A stretch of 64,000 bases of DNA, taken from the NCBI GenBank assembly GCA_016871175.1, contig VFZL01000017.1, forward strand, positions 29,567 to 93,566, read 5' to 3'. The DNA comes from Acidimicrobiia bacterium. GTDB taxonomy: Bacteria; Acidobacteriota; Vicinamibacteria; Vicinamibacterales; CAVVIG01. This document shows, piece by piece, positions 35,637-44,877 of this stretch. The translations under genes were made by a program, and so were the position numbers. Under the pieces are notes generated by a model. It ran no database searches, was not told the origin of the DNA, and was given only the letters and a program-made list of their open reading frames with translations. Positions within the stretch are counted from its first letter, which is position 1. The number at the start of each line of letters is the position of its first letter.

Positions 35637-38148
35637 GCGTCGTAGTGTAGCGCGCGTCCTCGGGCTGCTCGTCCTCACCGCCGTTGTGAGCTGTCGTCGG
35701 CCGCCGGCGCCACAGCCCCCGCCGATCCCGGCACCACCGTTGCCACAGGTCTCCGGCACATTGATCGTGGACGGCCTCTCCGCTCCCGTGACGGTGACGC
35801 GTGACACTCTCGGCATCCCACATATCGTCGCCGCCAATCAGGACGATCTATTCTTCGCGCAGGGGTTCGTCCAAGCGCAGGACCGGCTGTTCCAACTGGA
35901 TCTGTGGCGGCGCTCGGTCCAAGGACGGCTCGCCGAAGTGCTTGGGTCGAACTTCATCGAGCGCGATGCGATGACGCGGCGGATGCAATATCGGGGGCCG
36001 CTGGACGCGGAGTGGGCGAGCTACGGACCCGACACACGCGCGATTGCGCTGGCGTTCACACGTGGCATCAACGCGTGGATCACGCTAACCAGCGGGCAGC
36101 TTCCCGAGGAATTCGCGCTGGCCGGCTGGAAGCCTGAGCGATGGGCGCCCGAGGATCTGCTCAACCGGACGGACGCCTTCCTGGCCAGTGGTGGCGCGGA
36201 CGACGAGCTGTTCCGCGCACGGCTGTCCGCCACCGTCGGGTCAGGCCGGGCTGGTCAGCTCCTCGGGTTCGACGAGCCGCTGCCGGCGTCGGCGGTCGAT
36301 CTCAAGGCGATCAACTACTTCGTGGCTGACGTGCTGCGTCGTGTCGGCACCCAACCGTTCTTTCTCGGTTTGAGTGGTCCGATTCCGGGCCTTCCCCGTT
36401 CCGAGCCGCCGGCCACCGCGAAGCCACTGCCGTTGCCTGTCCCGTCGATCGCGAGCCTTGCGATGGGGGTCGGAGCTTCGCGATCGGCCACCGGGTCGCC
36501 GCTGTTGGCGGGGGCCGTCAACGGGTTGCTGCAGATCCCGTCGACTCGATACCTCGTGCACCTGCAGGCCCCAGGTTGGAATGTGATCGGCGCCACGGCG
36601 CCCTGGTTACCGGGGGTGTCGATCGGACACAACGACCGGATCGCCTGGAGCTTCGCACCCACGCTCGCCGACACGCAGGACATCGTCGTCGAACGAGTGA
36701 ACCCGACCAATCCGCGTCAGGTCGCCGTGCCGGGCGGCGGATGGCGCGACTTGACGATCGTCCGAGAGTCAGTCGCGGTGAAGGGGCGCAGCGAGCCATT
36801 CGACTACGAGCGCCAGTACTCGTCTCATGGTGTGGTGATTGCCGTGGACCGCCAACGCTCGCTGGCGTACACATTACGCTGGACCGGCACTGAGCCAGGC
36901 ACAGCGGCAGAGCTCGGTGCCCTGGCGCTTAGTCGCGCGCAGTCGCGGTCCGAGTTTCGGGCGGCATTGGCTCGTTGGAAAGCTCCCGTCGCTGAGTTCG
37001 TGTGCGCTGATGTCGAAGGCCGCGTCGCCGCACAAACTGGAGGACGGGTGCCGCTGCGACCCAGAGGTCGCGGTGCTCTTCCGTCTGCGGGTTGGGTGCG
37101 AGAGGGCGACTGGCAAAGCTGGACCGACCTGGACCGACTGCCCCACACGCTCCCGACGTCTGACGCGGTGGTCGTGAGCGTACCGAACAGCGTGGCGCGA
37201 TTGCGGCGCATGACAGAGCGGCTGACTGGCGACCGGCTCAGCCTAGACGAGGTGCACCAGTCGCTGCGCGATACGATTGCGTGGACTGCCGGCCAGCTCA
37301 TCCCGCTGCTCGAGCCGCTTCATGTGTCCGATCCGCTCGGCGCGCGTGCGCGCGATCGGCTCCTGCAGTGGGACCGTCAGGTGCGGCCAGACTCGCCAGA
37401 CGCCTTGCTCTACGTCGTCTGGGAGCACGCGCTGCTGCGGCGTCTGGGCTCTTTGCGTATTCCATCGGCGTTGCTCGATGATTTCGTGATCCGTGGCGGC
37501 CGCCTGCTCGTCCCGTCGCTCACGAGGCCTTCGTCTGTTTGGTTCGACGGCGACACCGCGGCCGCCAGAGACGCGCTCCTGCGAGACGCCCTAACGGCCA
37601 CGGTCGATGATGAACGGCGTTGGACTGTGGGCGCCGACAGTTCCAGGGCCCCCGAGAGCGCCCCGGGTGATGGGGGCGACCCGGTGACCTGGGGCACGTT
37701 CCAGCAACTGACATTTCGGCATCCGCTTGCCATCTCGGCTGAGGCGAGGCGCCGTTACGGCGCGGGCCCGTTCGCGGTTGGGGGCTATCCATCGAGTGTC
37801 TTCGCAACGGGACGAACCGCCGACGGATCGATAGGGCCAATCGTAGAGCTGGTCTTCGATCTGCAGGATTGGGACCGCTCTCGAATCGTGCTGCCGCCAG
37901 GGCAATCCGCCGCACCCGACAGCCCGAGGTATCTCGATCAGGTGGACCGATGGCGCGCAGGAGAGATGGCGCTCCTCCCGTTCTCAGAGGGCGCCGTCTC
38001 GGCACGAGCCGATTCCCGGCTCACGCTGCTGCCAGCTAGGGCAGCGTCGGCTGCCAACGGCGAGAAAGGCGAGAACGCGAGGAAGCGGAGCGAGGTTGTG
38101 CGGCCCCGCGAGCAACCGAGCCGCGCTGTGGGGCAGAGCCCCACGTAA
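35635..38148 (+). CDS. Penicillin-acylase-like family exported protein
   Basis: An 837-residue precursor. An N-terminal hydrophobic segment ends in LTAVVSC20, a possible lipoprotein site, followed by a proline-rich linker. The Ntn-hydrolase fold is recognised from VTVTRDTLGIPHIVAANQDD, AQGFVQAQDRLFQLDLWRR, and PGWNVIGATAPWLPGVSIG with HNDRIAWSF. The usual GSNNW autocleavage motif and the NDPH motif after PLLA are not present; SLAMGVGASRSATGSPLLAG stands in their place. It may thus be catalytically altered although a serine is still there. It is convergent with lemA, and the last ~25 residues look like unstructured read-through. Confidence 0.8.
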   Translation: MRRSVARVLGLLVLTAVVSCRRPPAPQPPPIPAPPLPQVSGTLIVDGLSAPVTVTRDTLGIPHIVAANQDDLFFAQGFVQAQDRLFQLDLWRRSVQGRLAEVLGSNFIERDAMTRRMQYRGPLDAEWASYGPDTRAIALAFTRGINAWITLTSGQLPEEFALAGWKPERWAPEDLLNRTDAFLASGGADDELFRARLSATVGSGRAGQLLGFDEPLPASAVDLKAINYFVADVLRRVGTQPFFLGLSGPIPGLPRSEPPATAKPLPLPVPSIASLAMGVGASRSATGSPLLAGAVNGLLQIPSTRYLVHLQAPGWNVIGATAPWLPGVSIGHNDRIAWSFAPTLADTQDIVVERVNPTNPRQVAVPGGGWRDLTIVRESVAVKGRSEPFDYERQYSSHGVVIAVDRQRSLAYTLRWTGTEPGTAAELGALALSRAQSRSEFRAALARWKAPVAEFVCADVEGRVAAQTGGRVPLRPRGRGALPSAGWVREGDWQSWTDLDRLPHTLPTSDAVVVSVPNSVARLRRMTERLTGDRLSLDEVHQSLRDTIAWTAGQLIPLLEPLHVSDPLGARARDRLLQWDRQVRPDSPDALLYVVWEHALLRRLGSLRIPSALLDDFVIRGGRLLVPSLTRPSSVWFDGDTAAARDALLRDALTATVDDERRWTVGADSSRAPESAPGDGGDPVTWGTFQQLTFRHPLAISAEARRRYGAGPFAVGGYPSSVFATGRTADGSIGPIVELVFDLQDWDRSRIVLPPGQSAAPDSPRYLDQVDRWRAGEMALLPFSEGAVSARADSRLTLLPARAASAANGEKGENARKRSEVVRPREQPSRAVGQSPT
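38128..38144. terminator. Short hairpin at the end of the acylase gene
   Basis: GTGGGGC (38128-38134) pairs perfectly with GCCCCAC (38138-38144) across a three-base loop, just before the TAA of the acylase gene and close to the lemA stop on the other strand. There is no T-run, so termination is only a guess. Confidence 0.3.
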
Positions 38149-38721
38149 TCACGACTTGCCGAAATTCACCTTCGGAACCTGCTTCGCTTCGGCGGGCGCT
38201 TCGAAAAAGGAGTACTCCTTGAACTGGAAGATCGTCGCTGTCACGTTGGACGGGAACTGACGTCGAGACGTGTTGTACTCCTGCACGCGGTCGTTGTAGC
38301 GCATGCGCTCTGTCGCGAGGCGATTTTCCGTACCAGAGAGCTCGTCCATCAAGCGATTGAATTGTTCGTTGGCCTTCAGTTGCGGGTAGCTCTCGACGAC
38401 GGCGAGCAGCCGCCCCAGTGCGTTGGATTGCTGATTCGCGGCCTGGATGGTCTCATCAGGCGACTTGGCCGCGAGCAGCCTCGACCGGGCCTCCGCGATG
38501 TCCTTAAACACACCTTCTTCGTGCGCAGCGTAGCCCTTCACCGATTCCACCAAATTGGGGATGAGGTCGTTTCGGCGTTGTAGCTGATTCTCGACTTGGG
38601 CCCACTGGGCCTTGATGGCCTCTTCCTGGCCGACGAAACGGTTGTACGAGCATCCGCTCACCGACCCCGCCGCGAGCAGGATGAGCACGCGCCGGATCGC
38701 CAGTCGACGTGTGGTGTTCAT
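38149..38721 (-). CDS. lemA: LemA family lipoprotein
   Basis: A 190-residue LemA protein. The leader RRVLILLAAGSVSGC24 has a fair lipobox. The core is coiled-coil helical with RRNDLIPNLVESVKGYAAHE, then NQLQRR-type motifs and the C-terminal FPSNVTATIFQFKEYSFFEA. LemA proteins are membrane-anchored helical bundles of uncertain function, often encoded with TPM-domain proteins, as here. The TPM gene lies upstream, separated by 33 bases on the same strand. Confidence 0.93.
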   Translation of the reverse strand: MNTTRRLAIRRVLILLAAGSVSGCSYNRFVGQEEAIKAQWAQVENQLQRRNDLIPNLVESVKGYAAHEEGVFKDIAEARSRLLAAKSPDETIQAANQQSNALGRLLAVVESYPQLKANEQFNRLMDELSGTENRLATERMRYNDRVQEYNTSRRQFPSNVTATIFQFKEYSFFEAPAEAKQVPKVNFGKS

Positions 38722-38754
38722 ATTGGAATCCTACCATCCGCGTTGAGCGCTCCG

Positions 38755-39618
38755 TTACCAGCTGGCTCCGCCCCCGCCGCCGCCAGAGCGGCCGCCGCCA
38801 AACCCGCCGAAGCCACCACCGAATCCGCCGCCGCCACCCCAGCCGCCGCCGCTGTACCCACCGCCGAAACCACCGCCGAAGGGTCCGACGCCGCTCGACC
38901 AGCCACCGTACCGTCCCCATCGCCGCACGCTGCGGTGACCGCGGCCGGGTCCTCCCGTCGATCGGCTGATGAGGATGATGACGATGAAGAACACGATGAT
39001 GACCCAGAGCGGCGGACTCGTCTGGCGGGGCATCGCTCGCCGGGGTCTCGGAACATCCTGCAAGGTCACGTTTCGCCCTTGCGCGATGCGACCGATGATG
39101 CGCGAGGTGCCGTTCAGCAAGCCTTGGCCGTACTGGCCCTCGCGAAAGTACGGCGTCATGTCTTCGCGGCTCGTTTGTCCCGCAAAGCCATCGGTGATCC
39201 ACTGCTCGAGCCCGTAGCCGACTTCCACGCTCACGCGTCGTTCGCTCGTCGCCAGGAGAATCAGCACGCCGTTGTCCTGGCCGCGCGTGCCGATGCCGCG
39301 CCCGTGGTTCTCGAAGAGCTTCACCGCGTACTCGTTGACGTCGGGGTACGGAGCCACGGTCGGGACCGTGACGACGACCACAACGTCCCCAGTCGCCTGT
39401 TGCAACGCGCGGCTGAGCCGGTCGATGCGTGCGGCGGACTCGCGATCGATCACGTTGGCCAGATCGGTGACCGGCTGGGAGATGATCGGGAGTTCGGAAG
39501 CCGCCTGCGCGCGGGCGGTCGCCGTCGCGAAGGGCAGGCACAGGTGGAGGACGACAAGAACCGCGGCTAGCCCCAGGCCTCTGCTCACGCGCGACTCCGA
39601 TGATCCGGGCCGCTCCAT
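38755..39618 (-). CDS. TPM domain membrane protein (YgcG-like)
   Basis: A 287-residue protein. It has a signal peptide (hydrophobic ~residues 15-35, ending ARAQA), a TPM_phosphatase domain (PVTDLANVIDRESAARIDRL, then ATGDVVVVVTVPTV and VSVEVGYGLEQWITDGFAG), a transmembrane helix at about 203-217 (WVIIVFFIVIILI), and a C-terminus made almost only of Gly, Ser, Trp and Phe. Related proteins act in envelope stress or membrane protein assembly and pair with LemA. The start overlaps the upstream hypothetical gene by 34 bases; a later start is possible. Confidence 0.9.
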   Translation of the reverse strand: MERPGSSESRVSRGLGLAAVLVVLHLCLPFATATARAQAASELPIISQPVTDLANVIDRESAARIDRLSRALQQATGDVVVVVTVPTVAPYPDVNEYAVKLFENHGRGIGTRGQDNGVLILLATSERRVSVEVGYGLEQWITDGFAGQTSREDMTPYFREGQYGQGLLNGTSRIIGRIAQGRNVTLQDVPRPRRAMPRQTSPPLWVIIVFFIVIILISRSTGGPGRGHRSVRRWGRYGGWSSGVGPFGGGFGGGYSGGGWGGGGGFGGGFGGFGGGRSGGGGGGASW

Positions 39619-40304
39619 GAGTCCACGTAACGCGTCAACTGGTCGATGGCTGCCAGGTGGGGCGGAAAGAGCTGTCGTGCCTGCTCACCCGACAGAGGTG
39701 CGTGTTGCAGCGGCGCCGCGAGACTGCCCGGAGCGAGGTGGGCCATCCGCTCCACCATGGCGGCGGCTGTCGTGGCCTGACTGGGCGGCTGACCCAGGAG
39801 TCGGGCGATGCTTGTGACCAGCCCGGCCAGCGGCGCCACCGAATCGGTCAAGAGCTCGCCCAACGCGTCACCGCGTCCGCGGGCTTCGACGTAGCCCTCT
39901 CGGAGGTGGAGCAGGTGGCTCCGGACCTGGACCTCGCACGCGCGCCGGATGTCGGCGTCGTCGACGCGCATGTCGGCAAACGGATCCGAGCCAACGACCA
40001 CTTCGTGGTCCGCCAGGATGGCTCCAAACTCCAATGGAAACGAATCGAGTGAGCGGCCGAGTTCGTGGCGGGGCAGGAGCAGCGGCGTTGCGAGGCCGCT
40101 GTCCTGCCACACCACGACGCGATCCGCACAACGTCGCAGGTCGTCCAAACGCAGCTCCTGGACGGTCGCCAGGGTGTGAAGCAGGCCACCTGGCACGCGT
40201 ACCACAGGGCGATACATCACAAGCGACAGGAATCGCGAGTCGAAGATGTCGTGGAGGTCACGTTCGAGGGCGTGGACGCTGTCGGGTACAGCCATGGAAA
40301 CCAT
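39585..40304 (-). CDS. Conserved hypothetical protein upstream of TPM-LemA
   Basis: A 239-residue soluble protein; MAVPDSVHALERDL at 40295 is an alternative start. Segments such as DSGLATPLLLPRHELGRSLDSF, EFGAILADHEVVVG and RRACEVQVRSHLLHLREGY look conserved, and the arrangement is reminiscent of nucleotidyltransferase-like proteins, but the catalytic GS and DxD motif is not seen. I do not assign a function. It overlaps the TPM gene, so it likely belongs to a three-gene operon with TPM and lemA. Confidence 0.7.
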   Translation of the reverse strand: MVSMAVPDSVHALERDLHDIFDSRFLSLVMYRPVVRVPGGLLHTLATVQELRLDDLRRCADRVVVWQDSGLATPLLLPRHELGRSLDSFPLEFGAILADHEVVVGSDPFADMRVDDADIRRACEVQVRSHLLHLREGYVEARGRGDALGELLTDSVAPLAGLVTSIARLLGQPPSQATTAAAMVERMAHLAPGSLAAPLQHAPLSGEQARQLFPPHLAAIDQLTRYVDSWSGPDHRSRA

Positions 40305-40345
40305 TGTAGGCGCGAGCGTCCCGGACCCTAATAAAATGGGAGCAC

Positions 40346-41305
40346 ATGCATCTGCGCGTGTTGAGTGTCGGCTGCTTCGGCGGCGGGACCGGTCTGCCCA
40401 GCCTCCTTGGTGGTCTCAAGAGCAATTCGTGGGTGCACGCGGACGCTGTCGTGACGATGTTCGACAGCGGCGGCAGCTCCGGTGTGCTGCGCGACGAGCT
40501 CGGCGTGCTGCCGCCGGGCGACATTCTGAAATGCGCGCTTGCCTTGTCACGTAAACCACGCGAGGCGCGTCGGGTGCTGCTGGCGCGGCTTCCCACCTTG
40601 GAGCACGCGCGTCTGGGCGGCCACACCGGTGGCAACGTGCTGCTCTCGATGATGCAGCGGTACAGCGGCGACTTTCTGGATGCGATCGACGGCTTGCGCG
40701 CGCTGCTCGGGTGCAAGGGGCGGGTATGGCCCGTGAGCGTGCAGCAGGCGTCGGTCTGCTCGCGGTACAGTGACGGCTCCACAACACGTGGTGAAGTGGA
40801 GGTCGACGCCGCTCAATCGTCCGGCCGGTTCGTCGAGCGCACGTGGCTCGAACCGCCCGTATCCATCTATCCGTCGGTGGCCGCCGCGATTGGGACGTTC
40901 GATGCCGTGATCATTGGACCTGGCAGCTTCTATACCAGCCTGATGCCGATCTTCCTGGTTCGGGGCGTGTCCGAGGCGCTGCGCCAGATGTCGGGTCCGG
41001 TGATCCTGGTCTGCAACCTCCTCACGGAAGGGCGCGGTATGATGGGGTTCACCGTCGCGGTCGCGGTCGCCCGCATCGAAGAGGTCATCCAGCGTCCCGT
41101 CGAAGTCGTCGTGACCAACCAGGCCTGGCCCTCGGCCGCCGTGCTGGCGCGATATGCGACCGAGCACAAGGAGCCTCTGCTGCCGGGGACCCTACCAGAC
41201 CACTGCGAGCAAGTAGGGGGGCATTCTGGAGCGGTGAGATCGCGCGGCACGACCGACTGCGGTTGGCCTACGCGATCTGGTCCGTGCTCTCCCGACGCTT
41301 GTTGA
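40346..41305 (+). CDS. YvcK/CofD-like protein, C-terminus frameshifted
   Basis: A 319-residue protein of the gluconeogenesis-factor/CofD-like family. The nucleotide-binding CFGGGTGLPSLLGGLK is at the start, followed by FDSGGSSGVLRDELG, GHTGGNVLLSMMQR, and DAVIIGPGSFYTSLMPIFLV. YvcK binds UDP-sugars and affects carbon flow and cell shape. After DHCEQVG the expected ending continues in another frame: GAFWSGEIARHDRLRLAYAIW then SVLSRRLLTY, stop at 41313. One extra G in the six-G run at 41216-41221 would restore it. The current stop at 41305 therefore gives an aberrant ~30-residue tail, from a recent slip or a base-calling error. Confidence 0.85.
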   Translation: MHLRVLSVGCFGGGTGLPSLLGGLKSNSWVHADAVVTMFDSGGSSGVLRDELGVLPPGDILKCALALSRKPREARRVLLARLPTLEHARLGGHTGGNVLLSMMQRYSGDFLDAIDGLRALLGCKGRVWPVSVQQASVCSRYSDGSTTRGEVEVDAAQSSGRFVERTWLEPPVSIYPSVAAAIGTFDAVIIGPGSFYTSLMPIFLVRGVSEALRQMSGPVILVCNLLTEGRGMMGFTVAVAVARIEEVIQRPVEVVVTNQAWPSAAVLARYATEHKEPLLPGTLPDHCEQVGGHSGAVRSRGTTDCGWPTRSGPCSPDAC

Positions 41306-41389
41306 CATATTAACTGGTCGGAGCTTCGTCCCGAACCCCGGCGGAGTGCCGGGTGGAAGCTCGCGGGCCCGTGGCACTGGTCATCCGGT

Positions 41390-42238
41390 CTAGGGTGTTT
41401 TGCGGCGGGATGACTTCATCGCCCGGCCGCGGCGCGCGCTCGTTCTCGAAGTGGGGTCGCCCGCCGTGCGCGCTCTGAGTGCACGCGATTGTGTCGCGGC
41501 CTTCTCGGTCGCCTTCATGGCACGCGATCGAGGCGGCCCCGGGATCGACTCGGCGGCTCGCGCTGCCGCTTTGCGGCGCGCCGCGCGTGCGATGATGTCA
41601 GCGAGCAGCGCGCCAGCTTCGCCAACCTGCGTCGGCCGATGCGATTCCCAGATGGCGGGTGTGTCGGCCGCCAGAATGTCCTCGAACTCGCCGCCGCTTT
41701 TCACGCTGCGAGGGGCGAACGTCGTGATGTCGAGCTCGCCGCTCCAGTCGTCACGATGCTTGATGAGTAGCCAGCTTCGACCGTCTCCTTCGCGCGCCCC
41801 ACGGTAGCGGCCGCCGGTGCGCACGAGCACCCACGATCCCTTGAGCTTGTAGCCGTTGAGGATGAGCTTCAGGTCGCCTTTTCTGAGGGCGGCGTCAACA
41901 TCCGCCACCTCCGGTGTCCACGTGCCCCGATCCCACAACATGACGATGCCTGCGCCGTAGCCTTCGGGGATGACGCCCTCGAACTCGCCGTAGTCGAGGG
42001 GATGGTCTTCCGTCCGCATGGCCAGTCGCCTCGTCTTCGGATCGAGCGACGGCCCCTTCGGCACGGCCCACGAGAGTAGAACTCCGTTGTGTTCCAGTCG
42101 GAAGTCGTAGTGGAGATGGCTGGCGAGGTGTTTCTGCACGCAGAAGAACCGCTCGTGAGTGTTTCGACTTCTCACCTGTCCGCGCGGTTCGGGCGACTTC
42201 GCGAAGTCACGTTTACGGTTGTATTCGTCGAGGGGCAT
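41390..42238 (-). CDS. LigD-type DNA polymerase/3'-phosphoesterase domain protein
   Basis: A 282-residue protein made of the LigD phosphoesterase domain. Motifs: FFCVQKHLASHLHYDFRLEHNG with the metal-binding His and Asp, SWAVPKGPSLDP, then EFEGVIPEGYGAGIVMLWDRG, and KLKGSWVLVR. The domain trims 3' ends during non-homologous end joining. The last ~90 residues are an Arg/Ala/Lys-rich tail that probably binds DNA. The ligase and polymerase domains are absent and no ku gene is nearby, so this is the stand-alone form. Confidence 0.92.
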   Translation of the reverse strand: MPLDEYNRKRDFAKSPEPRGQVRSRNTHERFFCVQKHLASHLHYDFRLEHNGVLLSWAVPKGPSLDPKTRRLAMRTEDHPLDYGEFEGVIPEGYGAGIVMLWDRGTWTPEVADVDAALRKGDLKLILNGYKLKGSWVLVRTGGRYRGAREGDGRSWLLIKHRDDWSGELDITTFAPRSVKSGGEFEDILAADTPAIWESHRPTQVGEAGALLADIIARAARRKAAARAAESIPGPPRSRAMKATEKAATQSRALRARTAGDPTSRTSARRGRAMKSSRRKTP

Positions 42239-42253
42239 CAGAGACCGAGCTGG

Positions 42254-43819
42254 CTAGCGACCAACCGCCCCCATCATCCTCGTGAACTTCGGGCTGAGCA
42301 GGAACATCAGGATGCCAGCGACAATCGGAGTGACGCTGACCGCGGCGAAGAGCGTCGCGAGCGGCATCGATTCGTAGAACGTCGCCGTTTGGCCCGCCAT
42401 GAAGTTGCCGACCGAGGATCCCAGGAACCAGACCCCCATCATCGATCCTTGGATGCGGGCCGGTGCGAGCTTGGTCATCGAGCTCAGCCCGACCGGACTC
42501 AAGCACAACTCAGAGAAGGTGTGAATGAGATATACGGCGACGAGCCAGAGCGGACTGACCAGCGCGCCGCTCGCACCCGCACGCGCGGGCGCCACCAGCA
42601 GCAGAAAGCCGATACCGACCCCGATCAGGCCGATCGCAAACTTGGTTGGGCTTGCAGGCTGTCGCTGGCCCAACGTGAACCAAAGCCAGGCAAACACTGG
42701 TGCGAAGGCCACGATGAAGATCGCGTTCAACGTCTGGAACCAGCTCGCCGGAAACGCCGCGCCCAACATCTCCCTTCGCGTGTTGCGATCGGCGAAGAGA
42801 CTGAGCGTCGATCCGGCCTGCTCGAACACGCCCCAGAAGATGGCCGCGCACGCGAAGAACACGAAGATGACCCACAGCCGGCTGCGTTCTTCGGACGTCC
42901 AGCTTCGATCGCGGAAGAGGTTGGCGAAGAACACGACGGTGATGATCGTCAGCGAGTACCCCACGAGATCGCGAACAAACGTCGGCTCGATGACGATGGC
43001 ACCGGTTGCCGCCAGAAGTCCGATCAGTGCGAGTGCCCCGAGGCTCGAGCCACCCCAGAGGATCGCCTGACGCTTGAACCGACTGGCGAGCTCCGGGCTG
43101 GTCGCGCCCCCGGGCCGGAGACCGGCCCCGCCGAGATACCGGCCGGTCAACACGAACTGTAGGACGCCAAGTGCCATACCGACCCCAGCCGCTCCGAAGC
43201 CGAAATGCCAGGCGTCATTGGGATTCAGGCCCCAGCCCGCGATCAAGGTGCGGAAGCGCTCATCCTGTGCCAGGAAGCCGGCGATGAGTGGACCGAGAAA
43301 CGCACCGAGGTTGATCCCCATGTAGAAGATCGAGAACCCCGCGTCTCGCCGACCGTCTTGCGGGCCGTAGAGCTGCCCGACGATCACGCTGATATTCGGT
43401 TTGAGCAACCCAGTGCCGAGCGCGATGAGCACGAGGCCGAGGTAGAAGAAGGCGGGCCTGGGGACCGCCAGCGAGAAATGGCCGAGCGCGATGCCGATGC
43501 CGCCATACAGGACGGCGCACTGTTGGCCGAGCACGCGATCGGCCATCCAGCCGCCAGGCACACTCAGCAGATACACCATGGCGGTGTACGTGCCGTAGAT
43601 CGCCGCCGCCGTCGCCGTGCTCAGGCCCATCCCACCAGTGGCGACTGCGGTGGTCATATAGAAGATCAGGAACGCACGCATGCCGTAGTAGCTGAAGCGT
43701 TCCCACATCTCGGTAAAGAAGAGCGTGGACAGCCCGCGCGGATGGCCGAAGAACGCTCGGTCCTCATCACGGGCGATGGGCACGGCCGCAGCGGTCGCCG
43801 GCGGCATCGCTGAGTCCAT
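42254..43819 (-). CDS. POT-family proton-dependent peptide transporter
   Basis: A 521-residue membrane protein with twelve to fourteen helices. It has the POT signature FFTEMWERFSYYGMRAFLIFYM, then GGWMADRVLGQQ and FSIFYMGINLGAFLGPLIAGFL. Such carriers import di- or tripeptides with protons. The ATG at 43819 gives a normal-length protein with a ~25-residue N-terminal tail before the first helix. It ends 15 bases before the LigD-like gene on the same strand, and its start is 33 bases from the divergent yggX gene. Confidence 0.93.
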   Translation of the reverse strand: MDSAMPPATAAAVPIARDEDRAFFGHPRGLSTLFFTEMWERFSYYGMRAFLIFYMTTAVATGGMGLSTATAAAIYGTYTAMVYLLSVPGGWMADRVLGQQCAVLYGGIGIALGHFSLAVPRPAFFYLGLVLIALGTGLLKPNISVIVGQLYGPQDGRRDAGFSIFYMGINLGAFLGPLIAGFLAQDERFRTLIAGWGLNPNDAWHFGFGAAGVGMALGVLQFVLTGRYLGGAGLRPGGATSPELASRFKRQAILWGGSSLGALALIGLLAATGAIVIEPTFVRDLVGYSLTIITVVFFANLFRDRSWTSEERSRLWVIFVFFACAAIFWGVFEQAGSTLSLFADRNTRREMLGAAFPASWFQTLNAIFIVAFAPVFAWLWFTLGQRQPASPTKFAIGLIGVGIGFLLLVAPARAGASGALVSPLWLVAVYLIHTFSELCLSPVGLSSMTKLAPARIQGSMMGVWFLGSSVGNFMAGQTATFYESMPLATLFAAVSVTPIVAGILMFLLSPKFTRMMGAVGR

Positions 43820-43851
43820 GTGCGGAGTCTAGCAGATGCTACAATTCGCTC

Positions 43852-44124
43852 ATGGCCGATTCCCGGACGGTGTTTTGCGCGAAGTTTCGGAAGGAACTCC
43901 CCGGTTTGAACGAGGTGCCGTGGCCGGGAGCGCTGGGTCGGCGGATCTACGACGAGGTGTCAGCCGATGCCTGGCGACTCTGGGAAGACCGGATGAAGAT
44001 GATCCTCAATGAGTACCGCCTCATGCCCTGGCAAAAGGAAGCGCAGGATCTCGTGGCGCGCCACATGGAGGAGTTCTTCTTCGGCGAAGGCAACGCGCTC
44101 CCGCCTGAATACAAGCCGCAATGA
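43852..44124 (+). CDS. Probable Fe(2+)-trafficking protein YggX
   Basis: A 90-residue protein of the YggX family: RTVFCAKFRKELPGLNEVPWPG at the N-terminus, with the conserved cysteine at position 9; DAWRLWEDRMKMILNEYRLMP in the middle; and HMEEFFFGEGNALPPEY at the end. YggX protects iron-sulfur enzymes from oxidants and influences the labile iron pool. The length is typical. Confidence 0.94.
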   Translation: MADSRTVFCAKFRKELPGLNEVPWPGALGRRIYDEVSADAWRLWEDRMKMILNEYRLMPWQKEAQDLVARHMEEFFFGEGNALPPEYKPQ

Positions 44125-44598
44125 TCCTAGCTGGGTCATTTGGGGGTGGACCGGTGGTAGGTCAATAGCCCTCGCTCGATGACGTGCCTGGTGATTGGCC
44201 GAGATATGCGGCAATCGCCACGGAGCAGGTCATCGACAAACCGGCGAGCAACCCAGCTCGTCTGACTGCATTCGCTACTGTGATCAAGCCCTTCTGTAGT
44301 ATTCTACTGCAAGATCCCTTGAGCTTCGGGGAGGCCTGCTCCTCAACAGCTTTCCAGTCAACAAGTTAGCGGATCCCATCTATCTGAGAGGTGGCACCGT
44401 TCTTGAATAATCTACGCGTAGGCGGGGTCGGAGGCTGCGCGCCGGCTCCGCAGACGGGCGCTGGATGCAGTGGGCGCCTGAACGTGACGCGCAGCACGGA
44501 GACACGACAGAGTTAGCCGCGAACCCGCCCACAGCCTAGGGGTTCCCGCGTGGCCGACTCACAGAACGACAGCGCAGCATGAAGCGGGAGGGCAGATC
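44125..44598. other. 474-base noncoding region, lower GC
   Basis: No convincing gene, tRNA or terminator is visible. Bases ~44180-44420 are lower in GC and have no codon structure typical of the neighbours. Short GC-rich palindromic words occur near 44430-44480. It may be decayed sequence. Confidence 0.5.
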
Positions 44599-44832
44599 GT
44601 GACAAATGAACGTAAAGAGCACCGCGGCTTCGCATCGATGTCACCAGAACAGCAGCGTGAGATTGCCAGCAAGGGCGGACGCGCGGCCCACGAGAAGGGC
44701 ACCGCCCACGAATGGACGCCAGACGAAGCTCGGCAGGCCGGACGTAAAGGCGGACAGGTGAGTCGAGGCGGACGTGGGCGCTTGCTCACGGACGCGCCCG
44801 CGACGCCAACTCGGGAAGGCGCAATCCATTGA
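44599..44832 (+). CDS. KGG-domain stress protein
   Basis: A 77-residue, highly charged protein. Two KGG-type repeats are visible: GFASMSPEQQREIASKGGRAA and WTPDEARQAGRKGGQVSRGG. This domain is found in small bacterial general stress proteins such as YciG and GsiB-like proteins, whose exact role is unclear. The start is GTG at 44599 with a purine-rich GGAGGG site about 14 bases upstream. The protein has few hydrophobic residues and is probably disordered. Confidence 0.85.
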   Translation: MTNERKEHRGFASMSPEQQREIASKGGRAAHEKGTAHEWTPDEARQAGRKGGQVSRGGRGRLLTDAPATPTREGAIH

Positions 44833-44877
44833 AACGTTGGGTGACGGCCCCCGTCGCGCCCTGCCCCGTCCAGTCCC

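Noticed and set aside
41205..41313. Programmed frameshift in the yvcK-like gene
   Set aside because: A G-run alone without a known slippery heptamer or downstream stimulator; a one-base loss is simpler.
44125..44598. tRNA or small RNA gene in the long gap after yggX
   Set aside because: No T-loop consensus or cloverleaf pairing could be found by eye.
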